A DNA stretch of 64,000 bases from Sipunculus nudus (taxonomy: Eukaryota > Annelida > Sipuncula > Golfingiida > Sipunculidae): positions 25,903,058 to 25,967,057 of the forward strand of contig CM049310.1 in the NCBI GenBank assembly GCA_026874595.1. Direction: 5' to 3'. The position numbers and the translations under genes are program-made. The notes under the pieces are model-generated. The model saw only the letters and a program-made list of their open reading frames with translations, had not been told where the DNA came from and searched no databases. This document shows, one piece after another, positions 44,782 to 64,000 of the stretch. Positions within the stretch are counted from its first letter, which is position 1. Each line of letters opens with the position of its first letter.

Positions 44782-45314
44782 CGAATCCGTTGTCTTCTAG
44801 CCTCGGATGTATCTATGGCGCGATGATACTCCACCAATTTTTGATAAGTTCGCCGGAAATCCACCGGGTTGCCATTTCCACTGACTCGTTAAATCAAAAG
44901 ATCAAAGTTTCCACAAAAGAACATTGATTTGCCATAATAAAGTGTATTATGTGGGCTTGATATGTTGCTAAACATCACATTTAACCAGGTTCCGTGATTT
45001 AACTAGAAACTTTAGTTTATAACAAATGCCTCATACATCGCCCACTCGGGGTAGGCTTCCTGGCGTGAACTGTATCCTCGAGCGGTCCAGATCAGTATAC
45101 ATGGGATTTTCCCCTGTGTTTCTTGGATCAGTGGTGCCCTGTAGCTTTGAAGATAGAATCGCGGGGACTTGCAGTGTGTGTACACAATATACATTATTTT
45201 GCAAAACGCACAACAGGTGTGCGGTTGGCCTGCCTTGGCCTTTATCTTGCCGGAATACTTTCCATTGGTTGCCCCCTATATACATCCGAGGCTAGAAGCC
45301 AACGGTATCGGCCG
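44782..45314. repeat. Inverted repeat of about 40 bp, 450 bp apart
   Basis: TTCTAGCCTCGGATGTAT at 44795-44815 recurs inverted at about 45279-45297, with similarity extending outward (CAGCCGAATCCGTTG versus CGGCCGATACCGTTGG) and inward to TATAG/CTATGG. The interior has moderately long minus frames (45285-45031, 45194-45012) and no transposase motif. Confidence 0.6.
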
Positions 45315-48300
45315 AGGAGTTCCGAATGCCCTTGAAATCAGCTGTCTGGAAGTTCCGATGAGCACAAAGCGGACCTTTTGACCTTTGGCCCAGTTAAAGG
45401 TGGGGTGAGAGTGTCGTGTTTTGGGAATTATTTAACAAGAAGAAATTAAATAAGTATATGATCACGGAAACCAAACATGACCCTCACCTACCAAAACATT
45501 GATTTTTCTGATGATTGACATTCATATCCATTTTGGATTCTGAATACATTTAAAAACTGTAAAAAAAAAACAACAAATAATTGGAATCTTTGGTGAACAC
45601 TCATCCAACGTTTGAATAAATGAAGTATAGAGGATATGTCCAAATCAAATTTTAAACAATTCGAGCAGCTTTGTTTTGAAAGTTTTTATTTTTTATAAAT
45701 TTCAATAACTGCCATGAAAGAAGGCCGTTTAGTAAAATCACTTGTCTTCGATTAGACAAGTATCTGTTCAACGACACTTGTGGGATACCTTCTATGAGAT
45801 TGGAGCTTATATTAAGCAATTAAATATTCATCGATAATGTTGATAATACTTTTTACAATAATAATCGAATATAAATCTAACTTACTTTCGTTAACAAATT
45901 TCTTAAATATTGTACAGAATGTTCCTTTAACCGTTATGTTCAATCTTTTAAATCTAAAGACAGGACCAATAAAACAAGGAAACGTTAATAAACCGTGATC
46001 TCCAGGGAATGTTAAGCATGAAATAGTCACCGAATATAGTCTTAGTATAGTACCATACAGAAGGAATCTCCAAGGCGATAGCGATCTAGCTAACGACTAA
46101 TTAAACCTGTGATTATCCCAACCCCCTGCTAATTTAGCTAAATGATAAATCCATATACTTTTAACTCATTATATGTTGACTGATACAAGATGTAATGCTA
46201 GAACTAAATAATGAAAAAAAAGAAAAAGTCGCAAAAAAATTAATATAATGATATTGGTTCCGTTACGTCACCAAAGCCCATACAAAGAATCAATACAATT
46301 GTAGAAACCTAGAAATATACATATATGTATAAATACATATGTCAGAACAGCGCACGAAAAGCACTTGGTTTAATTGAGATAACATATCATGCACGCAGTG
46401 ACTTGAAACCTTGTCAGTATGGGTACGACGTAATTCTCAGGTAAAAAAAAGTGAATTCTTTGCCCAAACAAAATGAAATGTATTGAGATGTAGCTCTGAT
46501 ATTTGAATAGTCGCATATTGCTAGGTTGTCCTGGGTTGAAGATCATCATTGATTACCATATAAGTCAGTTTAGTTTAAAACACCTTTGAGTTGCCTCAGG
46601 GTGCATGATTTTGTATTTTTAAACGATCGGGGTTGTGTTACTCAGTATTCTCAAATTAGTTCGTCCAGCCATCAGTTTGAACGATAATCCTTAGAACCAT
46701 AACAATCCCACGTTCAATCTATTCGTTGAAATAGTTTAATAACAGTTACATGAGGATCGCAAGGATGAAAGTGTTTTATTCGTTAATCTGTTCTCGTCCA
46801 GCGATGTGAAGATGACATTTAAGGGGAAATATGGAAAGGGGTATACCACAGATTACAGAACTGTCCTCATGGGCTAATTTGGAAATGTACGCTCATTAAA
46901 CTATATCCAACTTTCCTTATCTCCATAATTACCCCGCATACATAGCCATATGTAGGCAATGGTCCTAACCTATATAAAACCATCCAGGAGGAATGAATCA
47001 AACACTCCCATCCCATATACCAGAAACCTCTACATATTTCTCGGTACATCTAGGGATACAGGTGACGTAGAGGAATATATAAAAGTGAGTGATATCAGAT
47101 AGATATGTGTGAGATACGAATACATTTGGTGACTAAGACCTGGCACCATCCGCACATAATGCAATGTGTCGATTATTTGTCTCAGCTGTTTTATATATTT
47201 GGCAGTGAGCACATTCACGGCGCCACGGTGTCGTGACTGTCTGTGTGGTTGGCTCAGTCAGCACCAGGAAATGTCAAGGTGACAACCGTTTACCAAGTCT
47301 CATGAATAGCAGAAATAACCTGGCTCTCCATGTATTGCACAGGAAATCAGACTTGCAGACCTATGCGTCAGTTTCCTGTGGTAAACACAAAAGCACCCGT
47401 TAATTGTTTTGTACATTTTGAAGTAGCTGTTTATGTTTCAGTTTTCGTTTTTCTGTATAACTGAGACAGGTTTACTTGTTTTTGATCAAATTTAGCAAAC
47501 CTTTCCCTACAAACCTGTTGATTTATTATTAAATCATCTTGCTATCCGCCTAAATCTAAAATACTTCTGGGTTGTTTTTCTGATTCATATTCATTTATTT
47601 TATATAAAAAAACTCTCTTAATGACGCCAGTCTCGTGTTTCAGGAACAACATTATGTTTTAAATCAAGGCGTATTCATGCACGTTACATTTGTCTATGGA
47701 AAATGGTTGGCAAAACATGACTGTTAGGTAAGTATAAGGATACTAAATTACTTCGCAAATTTAGTATGGCACTTATTTTTACTGTATCTCCGATTCTGAT
47801 TAAAGGAGCTTGTAAATTTGTTTACTGTAATATAAAAACACTTCGTATCAGCTACTTTATGTGTCATTTACGTTTAAAGTGTGCCGGGGGGGGGGGGGGG
47901 CGCTATTTTTTTTTTTTCGCAATTTCAAATGCTCCTATTTCAAACATGCTGCCATGTATTAAAATTCCTGTTTGTTCATGACCTGACCTTTGCTGTCATG
48001 GTCAAGTAAGAGTTGACATTTGGAATTATTTTGTTGTTAGCATAATTACCCCTGATCAGAGTCTTTACATGATTTTGATTCTAAAGAAAAGCTCAAAAGC
48101 ATCGGCAATCAAGCATAGTACCTTTATCTTTTGACCCTTGACTTTATTTAACCGAAATTCCATCCTAGCCTTATCTTGGTTATCCAGGTATATGGTTATT
48201 ATATTATACCACTGCACTATAGCGGGTTGATATCATTATCTTTAATTAGGTCACTGTGACCCTGTTTACCCATTTAAATAGGTGAAACAGCTTATGTTTA

Positions 48301-48386
48301 ATAGTGCCAGCGGCTTCGCTACAGAATTACACTGAACTAAACAGTCTTATAATGACCGTGTACACAAGTTAGTTTTATTCATGTCC

Positions 48387-48390
<4 letters not shown>
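45315..48390. other. No gene recognised
   Basis: AT-rich intergenic or intronic sequence. A poly-G run occurs at 47886-47900 followed by poly-T. Short frames lack motifs. Confidence 0.4.

Positions 48391-48449
<59 letters not shown>
48391..48449. repeat. AT microsatellite
   Basis: About 58 bp of AT dinucleotides. Confidence 0.95.
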
Positions 48450-48450
<1 letters not shown>

Positions 48451-49978
48451 AATAAGCAACATTATCTGATTATTATCAGGTCAGTTTTGAAACTAATTAA
48501 GTCAGCATGTATTTATCAATCTAATTCCATTTATAATTGTTGATCAGAATTATAACAAACTCTGCAGTCTTCATCATAATATCAGCCGGACACCTCTTTT
48601 TGTGTCAACATAACTTTTTGTCTCAATGTCACATTAAATTGCTCGGTATAAATATTCACTCGCTTATGTCACTGCTTGTGAATTGTTATTTTAGATTGGC
48701 GCTGGTTGGGGCGCTTCATATATTCGCTAATGCAAATTCGAGTTCATCAAGGTTTTTTATATAATATACCAATTTCATCATTAAAGTTCATTATCAAAAG
48801 GTACCCCGATTACAAGGAGCCTCATAAAAATTGGAAAGCACAACGCGCCATACAAAAGGATATACATTCACATACATTAGTACCCGGGGTTTCCACCGCA
48901 TGCTTCTGACACGGTTTGCAACCGTACTACATTGAGACCAGCCCTCCTCAGACTGCACTCGGTGCAAGGCATGGTTATGTACCATGTAACGCTCATTTAA
49001 TTTTTACCCCAAGTTGACCATCGCGTCGTTTTCGGTCACTTTTCACACGGTTAACTGATTTTCTTTCACGTTTAAGATCTTTTGATACATGAAAAGTATC
49101 AACTGTATCATCAGAAATACTGGTTGCCACTTTGGATAAAAAAAAATTACAGCCGAGCTGTGCAAATATGTTATATCAAGGACGTTGTATCACCTCCTTG
49201 GTCGAAGAGTTGGAAAGACAATTGTTATTTTTATTCATGCATTCAAATAACACGAAAAAATAGCATGATAAATACACAAAAAAACTTTTAAAAATCAGCG
49301 TAGTGGGATAACAGCTGGCCCAGGTAAGTGGGAGCAATCACGGTATGCATGCTATACCTAACATGATAAGGAGAACATTGAAATAAAACACGTAGCTCTG
49401 ATTACTGGCGCTTGCACGTGTCTGGCATTCCTTCCTTGCCATGTATGATATACATGCACTGAGCGGTCTTAAAGAGAACAAGTTTGATCGTCAACAGACC
49501 ACATTGAACTTAATAAATATAAAATTCGCAAGATGAGTAATAACAACAAAATAATAAATAATGTATTTGCTAAGTACATGTATTATTTGATGTGCTGTTT
49601 TACCTCAAAGCGAAATTGCGTCTTAATCACCGGGTCACTAACAATATTCTCTGTGTATGGAACTTGAAAAAAAGTGTAGTCTCAATAATGTTCTGATGTC
49701 GTAGAAAATAACCTCTGTCAATATATTTCTTGATTTCAAACATCAACGAATTATTTAACATATAATTAAACGGACACATGTAGCACGCGATCTATGTTCC
49801 TGCACGGATAAGTTACAAATTTTAAAATTTTCAGTCTTGATTCTACGAGAAAAGGTGTTGCCTGCACTCAGTCATTGTTAGGACTAATATATATTAATTT
49901 GATACTTACCCGACTGGTGATATATTAATTAATTAACCAGACGAACTAATAATTTTCTTCCCACGACCTGGTGTTATC
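48450..49978. other. No gene recognised
   Basis: Short frames at 48537-48764, 48706-48909 and 49082-49291 have no motif or splice support. Confidence 0.4.
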
Positions 49979-50173
49979 AGTGGCAGATCCAGAAGGGGGG
50001 GGGGGGGGTCCAGGGGTCCGGACTCCTCTCCTTTTGAGCCACAAGAACCTTTTTTAGGATTTTAAACCAATATTTCCGGCATGGGAGCCTCAATTTCTGG
50101 GGCAGAGGGCCATTTTTTTTTTGGTTTCTTATCAGTCTTTCTGGACTGGACCCTCCCCTTTCCAAAATCCTGG
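49979..50173. mobile_element. hAT-like MITE, one end eroded
   Basis: Left end CAGTGGCAGATCCAG followed by a poly-G run and GGTCCAGGGGTCCGGACTCC; right part GGACCCTCCCCTTTCCAAAATCCTGG. Ends of the type CAGTGGCGGATCC...GGATCC(G)CCACTG are typical of hAT MITEs. The last bases of the right end are gone and no target duplication is visible. Confidence 0.5.
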
Positions 50174-50635
50174 TAATAACATATATATAATAACATAAAG
50201 TCCACTTTCTCTGCCGTCAGGATATATACTTATCTGAATTCTATTTATTCACCGGAAGCCTTGGCCCTGTTCAGTGACCTACACTGATTCATGTACAAAC
50301 GAAAACTGTTCCTATTCCTGTTTCAGATATTCATGTTATATTTTGACATAATTCCGTATTAATGCATACCCATAACATATTCTGGTCGTACATTATATGT
50401 ACGAGGTTCCGTTTATGTTTTTTCCTTCATGAAAATGTCTCATTTTAAAATATTCACTTACATGACTTATTTTATAGGTATTTGTAATGTAAGGAGAGGT
50501 TTGTACGCTCATTTAAGCACAGGAAAAGTGTGTGTATTTTTAATATTAAAATATCATTATTGTTAAATCACTGACAATGGAAAGGAAACTGCCCATGTTG
50601 GGACTGGTTTAGAATTTGTGAAGCACACGCACTGA

Positions 50636-50805
50636 AATACTACTACTACTTCCACCACCATCACTACTACTACTACTACTACTACTACAACTATTACCAC
50701 TTCTTCTACTACTACTACTACTTATAATAATAATAATAATAACAATAACAATAACGGATATTATTATTAATATTATTATTATTATTATTATTATGACCAT
50801 TATTA
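50636..50805. repeat. Trinucleotide-rich repeat
   Basis: Runs of ACT/CTA, then ATA/TAA and ATT. The minus-strand Ser/Ile frame here is a repeat artefact. Confidence 0.9.
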
Positions 50806-51141
50806 AACAATAATAGTGATTTTTTTGTGTTGACCAATATATTTTAGAAATCATACAAAAACATTTATAATTTTTCAGTAAATATGTTCTCATTAGTTAT
50901 ATACATAAAATGGTTTTTCACATATAAGAAATTGTGATACAAAAGGTATACAATTGTGCATCAGCACTAAGAAGTGTAAAATCACGATACAGTATAATTA
51001 TATATAGCCCTCAAAATTCCAACTTTTATATCGCCCAAGTTTATCAGTTTATAAGAGGGGTATAGGCACTATGACGTTCGGGCAAATTATCGACGAATTT
51101 CGGGCTGTTTGTGCAAAATATATTGATATTGCTTCGCTTAC

Positions 51142-51200
51142 CTTCTGAGTACTTCGGACTAATTAGGGTTTTAATCGGTGTCAATATCATAGCCCAGACG
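51142..51200 (-). CDS. Candidate short exon (unrecognised)
   Basis: 59 bp between acceptor TATTTCTTATACAG and donor GTAAGC, phase 2 to 1: VWAMILTPIKTLISPKYSE. Good splice signals, but too short for assignment. Confidence 0.25.
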
Positions 51201-52438
51201 CTGTATAAGAAATATCCTGAAACATGGGCAGAAATCCACATGCCGGCTCTACAGCGCCATCCCACCCCGCAGTGTGCATGTATAGTGATCGTTTGTAAGT
51301 ACAGAGGCGATATCTTAGCGTAATGTTCAGCGTACCATGAACCGACAGGGTCGTGAGGTTATTGAAGCAAGACACCGACAACAGACCCTCCTCCCCTCCC
51401 CCCCCCCCCCCCCCCGAATCAGTCAAGCGTTCAACAAGATGGTTTGCCTCCTGGAATATCTCCCACGTGACACTGCATACATAGCGAGATACGGTATCTC
51501 GGACTTTTCTTTGGGTGATCTGATGGCACTTTCAAGTGGGCGTTGTCGACCGTATCAAACTATACTAAGTCACGAATAGATATGGCTAGTAGGTGAACCG
51601 GTACATAGCGTAGCTTTTACTATTGTACTGTTAACATGTACTGTCCTCATCAGAATACCTTTCAATACAAAAGGTTAAAAAAAGTTCTTAAAGGTGAAAA
51701 CAAAAGACGCTTCATGGTTAGTATGAAGGATGACATCTAGTTGTTTAAAATATTTATTTCATCCATTTTTAACATCTATTTCAATTTCTTTTAAGATTCA
51801 CAAAATCTAAAGTTGGAGACATAACTGACACACCGGTAAAGATGTGAACGTCCAGGTTCTAGGTTATTTTAACTGTCAAACCAACTCAACTGGCTGAACT
51901 CTTGCATACATACACTCAAAAAAAAAGAATGAGTAATGTTTTCACAAAAAAATTCAATATATTAAAGGAAAACGTTACTTACATTGCCTTAGAGAGGCGC
52001 TCCACATGAGCAAACACTGAAGATAACAAAGAAATAAACACCGAGTCCGTTTATGACAGTACAGGCAAAGTTCCTTGTTTACTCTGTTTCTGGTCACATG
52101 ACCAAAGCGCACACGTGACACGGGGATGTAACACTGTTCGATTCACTGAGTGGCTCGCGTTGTGTGTACAGTACATTCAGTCTTATTGAGCTCTTATAAT
52201 CCATAAACTCTCGCTAGAGTATACACGTTTGACACAGTTCACGCATCGCGCACAGACTCTTCTTTCTGGGCGTTGAATCAATGTCCTTAACAGCTGATGT
52301 CCCCTATAATCATCCAGTTCTAGGTAGCCAAATATATGCCTCCACACAGCAATATGCAGTACCTCTAGAGTTACGCTTTTAAATCAAGTCCTTAATCTGT
52401 TCCTGGAAGCACTTACCACAGGTAATAAATAGCAAGAT

Positions 52439-52740
52439 TTACCAGTCCTTCGGCAAAAATTCGATACTCGTTCTGAAGTCCTTTACAGAGAAATTACTGT
52501 GGCCTTCCCCAGACACCGACCATCTACGCTTGTGGACATCATCTCTACTGTCTCGACTGACATACGCACAGCTGCCCTGGACTGCTGCAGGTATCGTAAG
52601 GATATACCTATAACTGGTACGCTGCTCGGGCACTTGTCCCGAAAATGTAAATATAAATGCCTGCTGACGTCACAACTCCCGCTCGTCTTCTTGCCAATCA
52701 CCACCCCCATCAACATCAACATCAACATCAAATTAAGCAC
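52439..52740. other. GC-richer block with overlapping frames
   Basis: Three frames of 64-85 codons overlap on both strands. The minus frame ending LPKDW is followed by GTAAAT, a possible donor. ATGTTG/CAACAT repeats at 52710-52732 create a Leu/Met-rich start that looks like a signal peptide but is a repeat. No motif identifies a protein. Confidence 0.3.
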
Positions 52741-53222
52741 GTGTGTTCTCTAACCACTAAAGTGCTCTGAAATTAACATCAAATGAGACACGTGATACTG
52801 CATATTAATGTTCAATAAATTATCAAAACAATCATCTGGTTATATTTCCTACTAGTATATGTAATAAAATACCTAAGTCACACTTCTCCGGTGACACTAA
52901 CTTATACCCTCAACTGTAAAATACAATAATCCACCTATATATCATTTAGAATAAGGTTCTCCTCCTCATATTGTTGGTTTAAAATAAAGCATAAAATAAC
53001 TTTGAACAGATGAAAACAATTTCAGGAGTTCCAAATGTAGTTTAACGTGTTTACATATTTATGCCTAAATAAATACCGTTTGGGTGCAAACGGAGAAGGG
53101 TTCATTAAACTAAAAGGAAAGGGTCGAGAAAATATAATTTGAAAGAGGGATTAGAGATACTCAGAGTTAATATAAGTTTAACAGGCATTAGTTCCAGGAA
53201 TGAAGGCGCCACCAAGCGTTCT

Positions 53223-53686
53223 TTAAAGGTGCCTATTCACCTACCTTTTCAAAAAAAAATATATGTGATTTCTGGCTTCCTCTGTGTATATATTAATGAA
53301 ATAAGGATAATTCTGGTTATGAAAAGTTCTTATAAGGCCTCCGTGAAGGATGCATGAACTTGTTTATCAATATGTTTGTAAACACATCAATGTTGACAAA
53401 GGGGAAAAACATGTAACCTAAGGTGGTAGGATGCATATATGCGGAGGTAGAAAGGTCTCTTGTTGCGAAACGCCATTTGCAAAGCTTATCTTACTTGCCG
53501 CCAGATGCCCTTGTTGAATTTGTTTTGGTTATTTTGGCGGGTCCACGCATATTATAAACACGTTGCTTTAAACAAAACAAGCAGCCTGTGTGCGGTGGTA
53601 TCCACATTTTCTGGCCCATTTTTATAAAAGCTCCGAGGGATTACCTTTAGTTTATAAAGGTCAGATAGGTGATTGGACTCCTTTAA
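53223..53686. mobile_element. TTAA-flanked MITE, copy 2
   Basis: TTAA at 53223-53226 and 53683-53686. Ends AGGTGCCTATTCACCTACC and ATAGGTGATTGGACTCCT. Shares most of its length with 34960-35386, for example TTCTTATAAGGCC, AAGGTGGTAGG, ACATATTATAAACACG-like blocks, in the same orientation. It has about 40 bp more (TTGTTTATCAATATG region) than copy 1. Confidence 0.75.
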
Positions 53687-54322
53687 CTGCACTACAACTG
53701 AATGTTTCGACTTCTCTTTGTAAATTATGATGAAAAGCATCCCGCAAGGTCAAAGATTACCAGATATATTTAAAAAGCATTTTTTTAAGTCTTAGTTCTC
53801 TATAATCATTAAACATGACAAAGATTTAATATCTAGATAAATTTTGATCAATCTGAAACATTCATATTTTCTGCACAACTCCAAACGGAGCTGTATCGTA
53901 AATTTAACAAAAGTAAACGTCCGATTGACAAGATGCCCCACTCATATCCACAGCTCTAAGGTTTTTTAACCTTAAATACATTAACAATACCTGAACATAC
54001 TAAGATTACAAAAAATTACGACAGCATGTCCCAAAAAGGTCTGTCTATCTTCCGGAACACGATATATATATTTACATATAGTCGGAATAAATCACTATGA
54101 ACGAAGATTTCAGAAGTATTCAGGTAGTTTTTTTCATAATTCAGCTAATGAAGTTAAGGCCTCAAAACTGAAAACCATATTTAAACAAAGCAACATGTGA
54201 TCCCCGCTGATTGCATGTATTATATATGTTTCATATATTAGAGATACATGATGGAAGAAACCTCAAAACTCGAAAATATTCATTCACATAGAGAACGACC
54301 GGAAGTAAACTGAAGAATCAAT

Positions 54323-55063
54323 TGTTACAGATGTCTTTTTTATTGTGTGCACAAGTCTTACATGAATCTATTTATTGTGTGACACGGGCGTAACTCGTGT
54401 TGTAGCGGCCTCGCCTGGCCGGGTGTTGCAAGCTCAGTTTAATCCGTACTGGTTGAACTCTCGCTGTCTTGCTTGTATCGAATGTTTACGTGTATTGTTC
54501 TGTTGGATTGTTCGTGAAAGGGAATTTTCTAGAGTTTTCGGATGAAAGGTTATAAATATGGGCTGTTTTTTAGAGCCAGGGAGAGGAGAGAAAAATTTTC
54601 CAGCGGACACGGAAGAGTATTGGTCAGTTGTGGGACCTATCCGATAATTCCTATACAATTTAGTGCTGCCTGTCTCAAGTTTGTTTTCGGGATTACTACA
54701 AGAGCTTTACTTTGGGCTATTTGAACTGTTTAGGTGGATTATTGGTTTTAAAGGACTTGTCGCTGTGACAGTGGTGGTATTCAGGTACTGTACACTTTAT
54801 TTATTACACTGTGTGGTTGTATTGATTTACTGTTACATTGTTGCTATACTGTGTAACTGTATTTATTTAGTGTATTATAATGTTAGGGTTGTTTTAAGAA
54901 TAAATTATTATTATTTGTTAACAAAAAACCACTGACTTTTTTTATTCATTCCCCTAGACATTTCACGCTGCCTAGTGTTACAGAATCTGATTTTTTTTTA
55001 TCTCCATTACTAAATGTTTGTTCGTTACGACTACGTGATCTGTTGATATTAGGTTTCGTAACA
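54323..55063 (+). repeat. Solo-like LTR of the gypsy family
   Basis: 741 bp from TGTTACAG to CGTAACA, with both ends present in the opposite orientation to the element at 0.4-15.2 kb. TATA box TATAAATA at 54551-54558, poly(A) signal AATAAA at 54899-54904. No gag or pol on either side, so it is a solo LTR, although no 5-bp target duplication is clear (TCAAT and CATTA). Confidence 0.8.
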
Positions 55064-56592
55064 CATTACATGCAGACTCATGCCTGTAGATAAATTTACG
55101 TATTTTGTATTGGTGTACATGCACTTGAGCTCTTTATAGCCTATTTTCTTTTATTCTTCATTTCTTACCATATCTTAGAAATAATTTTCACCAAAATGCG
55201 ATTGTCATCCAGTTCTGGAACGTATCATATTCATGTAACTAGCTGGCTATCTCCGAAGCTAACTGATACGTGCTCACTTTGAATATCAGATAAATATGTC
55301 TTTTTTCACATTCCCCGTCACGTAATTTATTTGTTCAATAGAAAACTTGTTTGACAGGCCCTTCAGCACACACCTGTTACTATTGTGTCATCCTTGTAGA
55401 TTTCACGTCAAAACAGTGAAATCGACATAAGTAGGTCAAGGCTGCGACTTATGGCAAGCAGGTTTGTTTGTGTAGCATGATCTGGTTTAACTGGTTAGAT
55501 ATGAGGAAACTTGACAAACGGCCGATTGAATTGAGATACACTGATGAAAATCGTATTGTGCATGAGCGAAATTATAACGGGCAGAGGCCAGGGTTTGTAT
55601 TTGCCAGAAATTATCACACTGAGCATAATCGGACTCACGAGAGTACGACCCTGTTCGTTAAGGGACATTCAGTAAAAAATTCTTTCCCCACAATGCACTA
55701 CGGTTTCTCAATACACCAGCTGCGTAGGCATAAATCTAGTCGCTAATAAGTGTTTTAAGAAAAATAACTTGAACATGGATGATTTTGTGGTAAGGACTCC
55801 ATGGAGTAAGTTATATTTTCTAGTCCTGGAGAAGGTAATATTTTCTAAGTATGCGCATATGAAACGTAAAAAAAGTGTTACTTTGGACTGTGTCGAATTT
55901 TTATTTTCATTTTGAGAGTTGAGACAGAAAGTCACAGTCATCACACAATTTCTAACAGGAAGAGATTCGTGCGAACTTTCACACTCTGTCACAACTAAGA
56001 CTGACAACTCCGAGATAAAAACGGAGGGCGACAGCATGGGACTCGAGATCATGCCCGAGACCTTGTACTCCTAGACCAAGATTTCGAGATATGTTTATCG
56101 AACCATCATTTGTTCCCTTACATCAAAGGCTACGTTTAAAAAATATCAAACAAACCTCAGATTACACGTCTAAGGGCCTACTCAGAACCGCTCTTGAGTG
56201 ACACTTATAGCTCCCTTGAATTAATGACTTTCAAATATATTGCATATATAAAAACTTCAATTATCTTAAATGGGACCCTATAGTAATCGTTAAATATCGT
56301 TACAAAACAGTCATCAAATTCCATGCATGAACAATATTAAATGTTCATTTTGTATGTTTGCAACTTGAAATATTGTTAGAGATAAAGGCAAAAAGAAAAT
56401 GACATTTAAACATTTTATTTTATTTCAAGTATAAAGTTAAAACCAACTTAGACATAAATAAATAAACATATAAAGCATTATCAAAAAACAGCAAGAGGGA
56501 TGGCACGTGTCACCCGCACCGGCCGGCAGTGATTCCTCTAAACCTTTCGTTTCTATGCAGGCCAACATATTCTGACATTTGTCCTCCTTTGC
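55064..56592. other. No gene recognised; ORF at 55468-55746
   Basis: A plus-strand frame of 92 codons (ATG 55468) has ordinary composition (RNYNGQRPGFVFARNYHTEH) but no known motif and no splice or poly(A) context. The remainder is AT-rich. Confidence 0.35.

Positions 56593-64000
<7,408 letters not shown>

Noticed and set aside
45012-45295. Exon candidates on both strands
   Set aside because: Four overlapping frames on opposite strands inside an inverted repeat; no motif to choose between them.
50609-50893. Ser/Ile-rich minus frame
   Set aside because: Produced by ACT/ATA/ATT trinucleotide repeats.
52483-52753. Signal-peptide-like start MLNLMLMLMLMG
   Set aside because: The Leu/Met run is an ATGTTG repeat; opposite-strand frames of equal length overlap it and no domain follows.

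Overview
The window is animal nuclear DNA, most likely from a bivalve or other mollusc. It is AT-rich, the genes are split by introns with GT/AG borders, and the secreted proteins have CUB and chymotrypsin-fold (S1) domains. The rest is mostly transposon debris: Ty3/gypsy LTRs, an L1-like LINE, a Helitron end, hAT-, TTAA- and TA-type MITEs, tRNA-derived SINEs, minisatellites and long AT tracts. The species-level guess is inference; no species-specific gene is present.

Layout. 1-15.2 kb is one decayed Ty3/gypsy element read on the minus strand: 5' LTR at about 15.2-14.4 kb, gag at 14.2-12.9 kb, pol at 4.1-1.25 kb, 3' LTR at 1.14-0.4 kb. Its integrase precedes its reverse transcriptase, the order known for the Gmr1 group. 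It is split by an insertion of about 8.8 kb with inverted repeats of about 0.6 kb; inside lie a Helitron 3' end and a deleted LINE. 16.1-17.8 kb holds a degenerate tandem repeat, a hAT-type MITE with a perfect 8-bp target duplication, and a 34-bp tandem repeat. 18.6-24.5 kb is a tandem triplication of a unit of about 1.94 kb that begins in a RecQ-like helicase exon. In all three copies a poly-G run has expanded inside the Walker A codons.

26.9-38 kb carries a minus-strand gene for a secreted CUB-CUB-trypsin protease; its S1 domain is intact with Asp at the specificity position. Immediately upstream of its candidate signal-peptide exon is a 2.4-kb minisatellite with a 600-bp higher-order period, followed by a TA-flanked palindromic MITE and a second, longer-unit minisatellite (40.5-42.3 kb). 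43-56 kb is gene-poor: a candidate terminal exon with a poly(A) signal, isolated exon-like stretches, a TTAA MITE (sister of one at 35 kb) and a solo-like LTR.

56.6-64 kb contains the 3' part of a second minus-strand gene encoding CUB, a Pro-rich linker, S1, a short linker and a second S1: a two-protease polyserase/ovochymase-like protein. Both S1 domains keep His, Asp and Ser and have Gly at the position that is Asp in trypsin. The two genes share exon lengths and intron phases, so they are probably a local family of extracellular CUB-linked serine proteases on one strand. The gene runs off the right edge.

Exon borders were set by hand from splice consensus and reading phase; nothing was checked against transcripts or databases.
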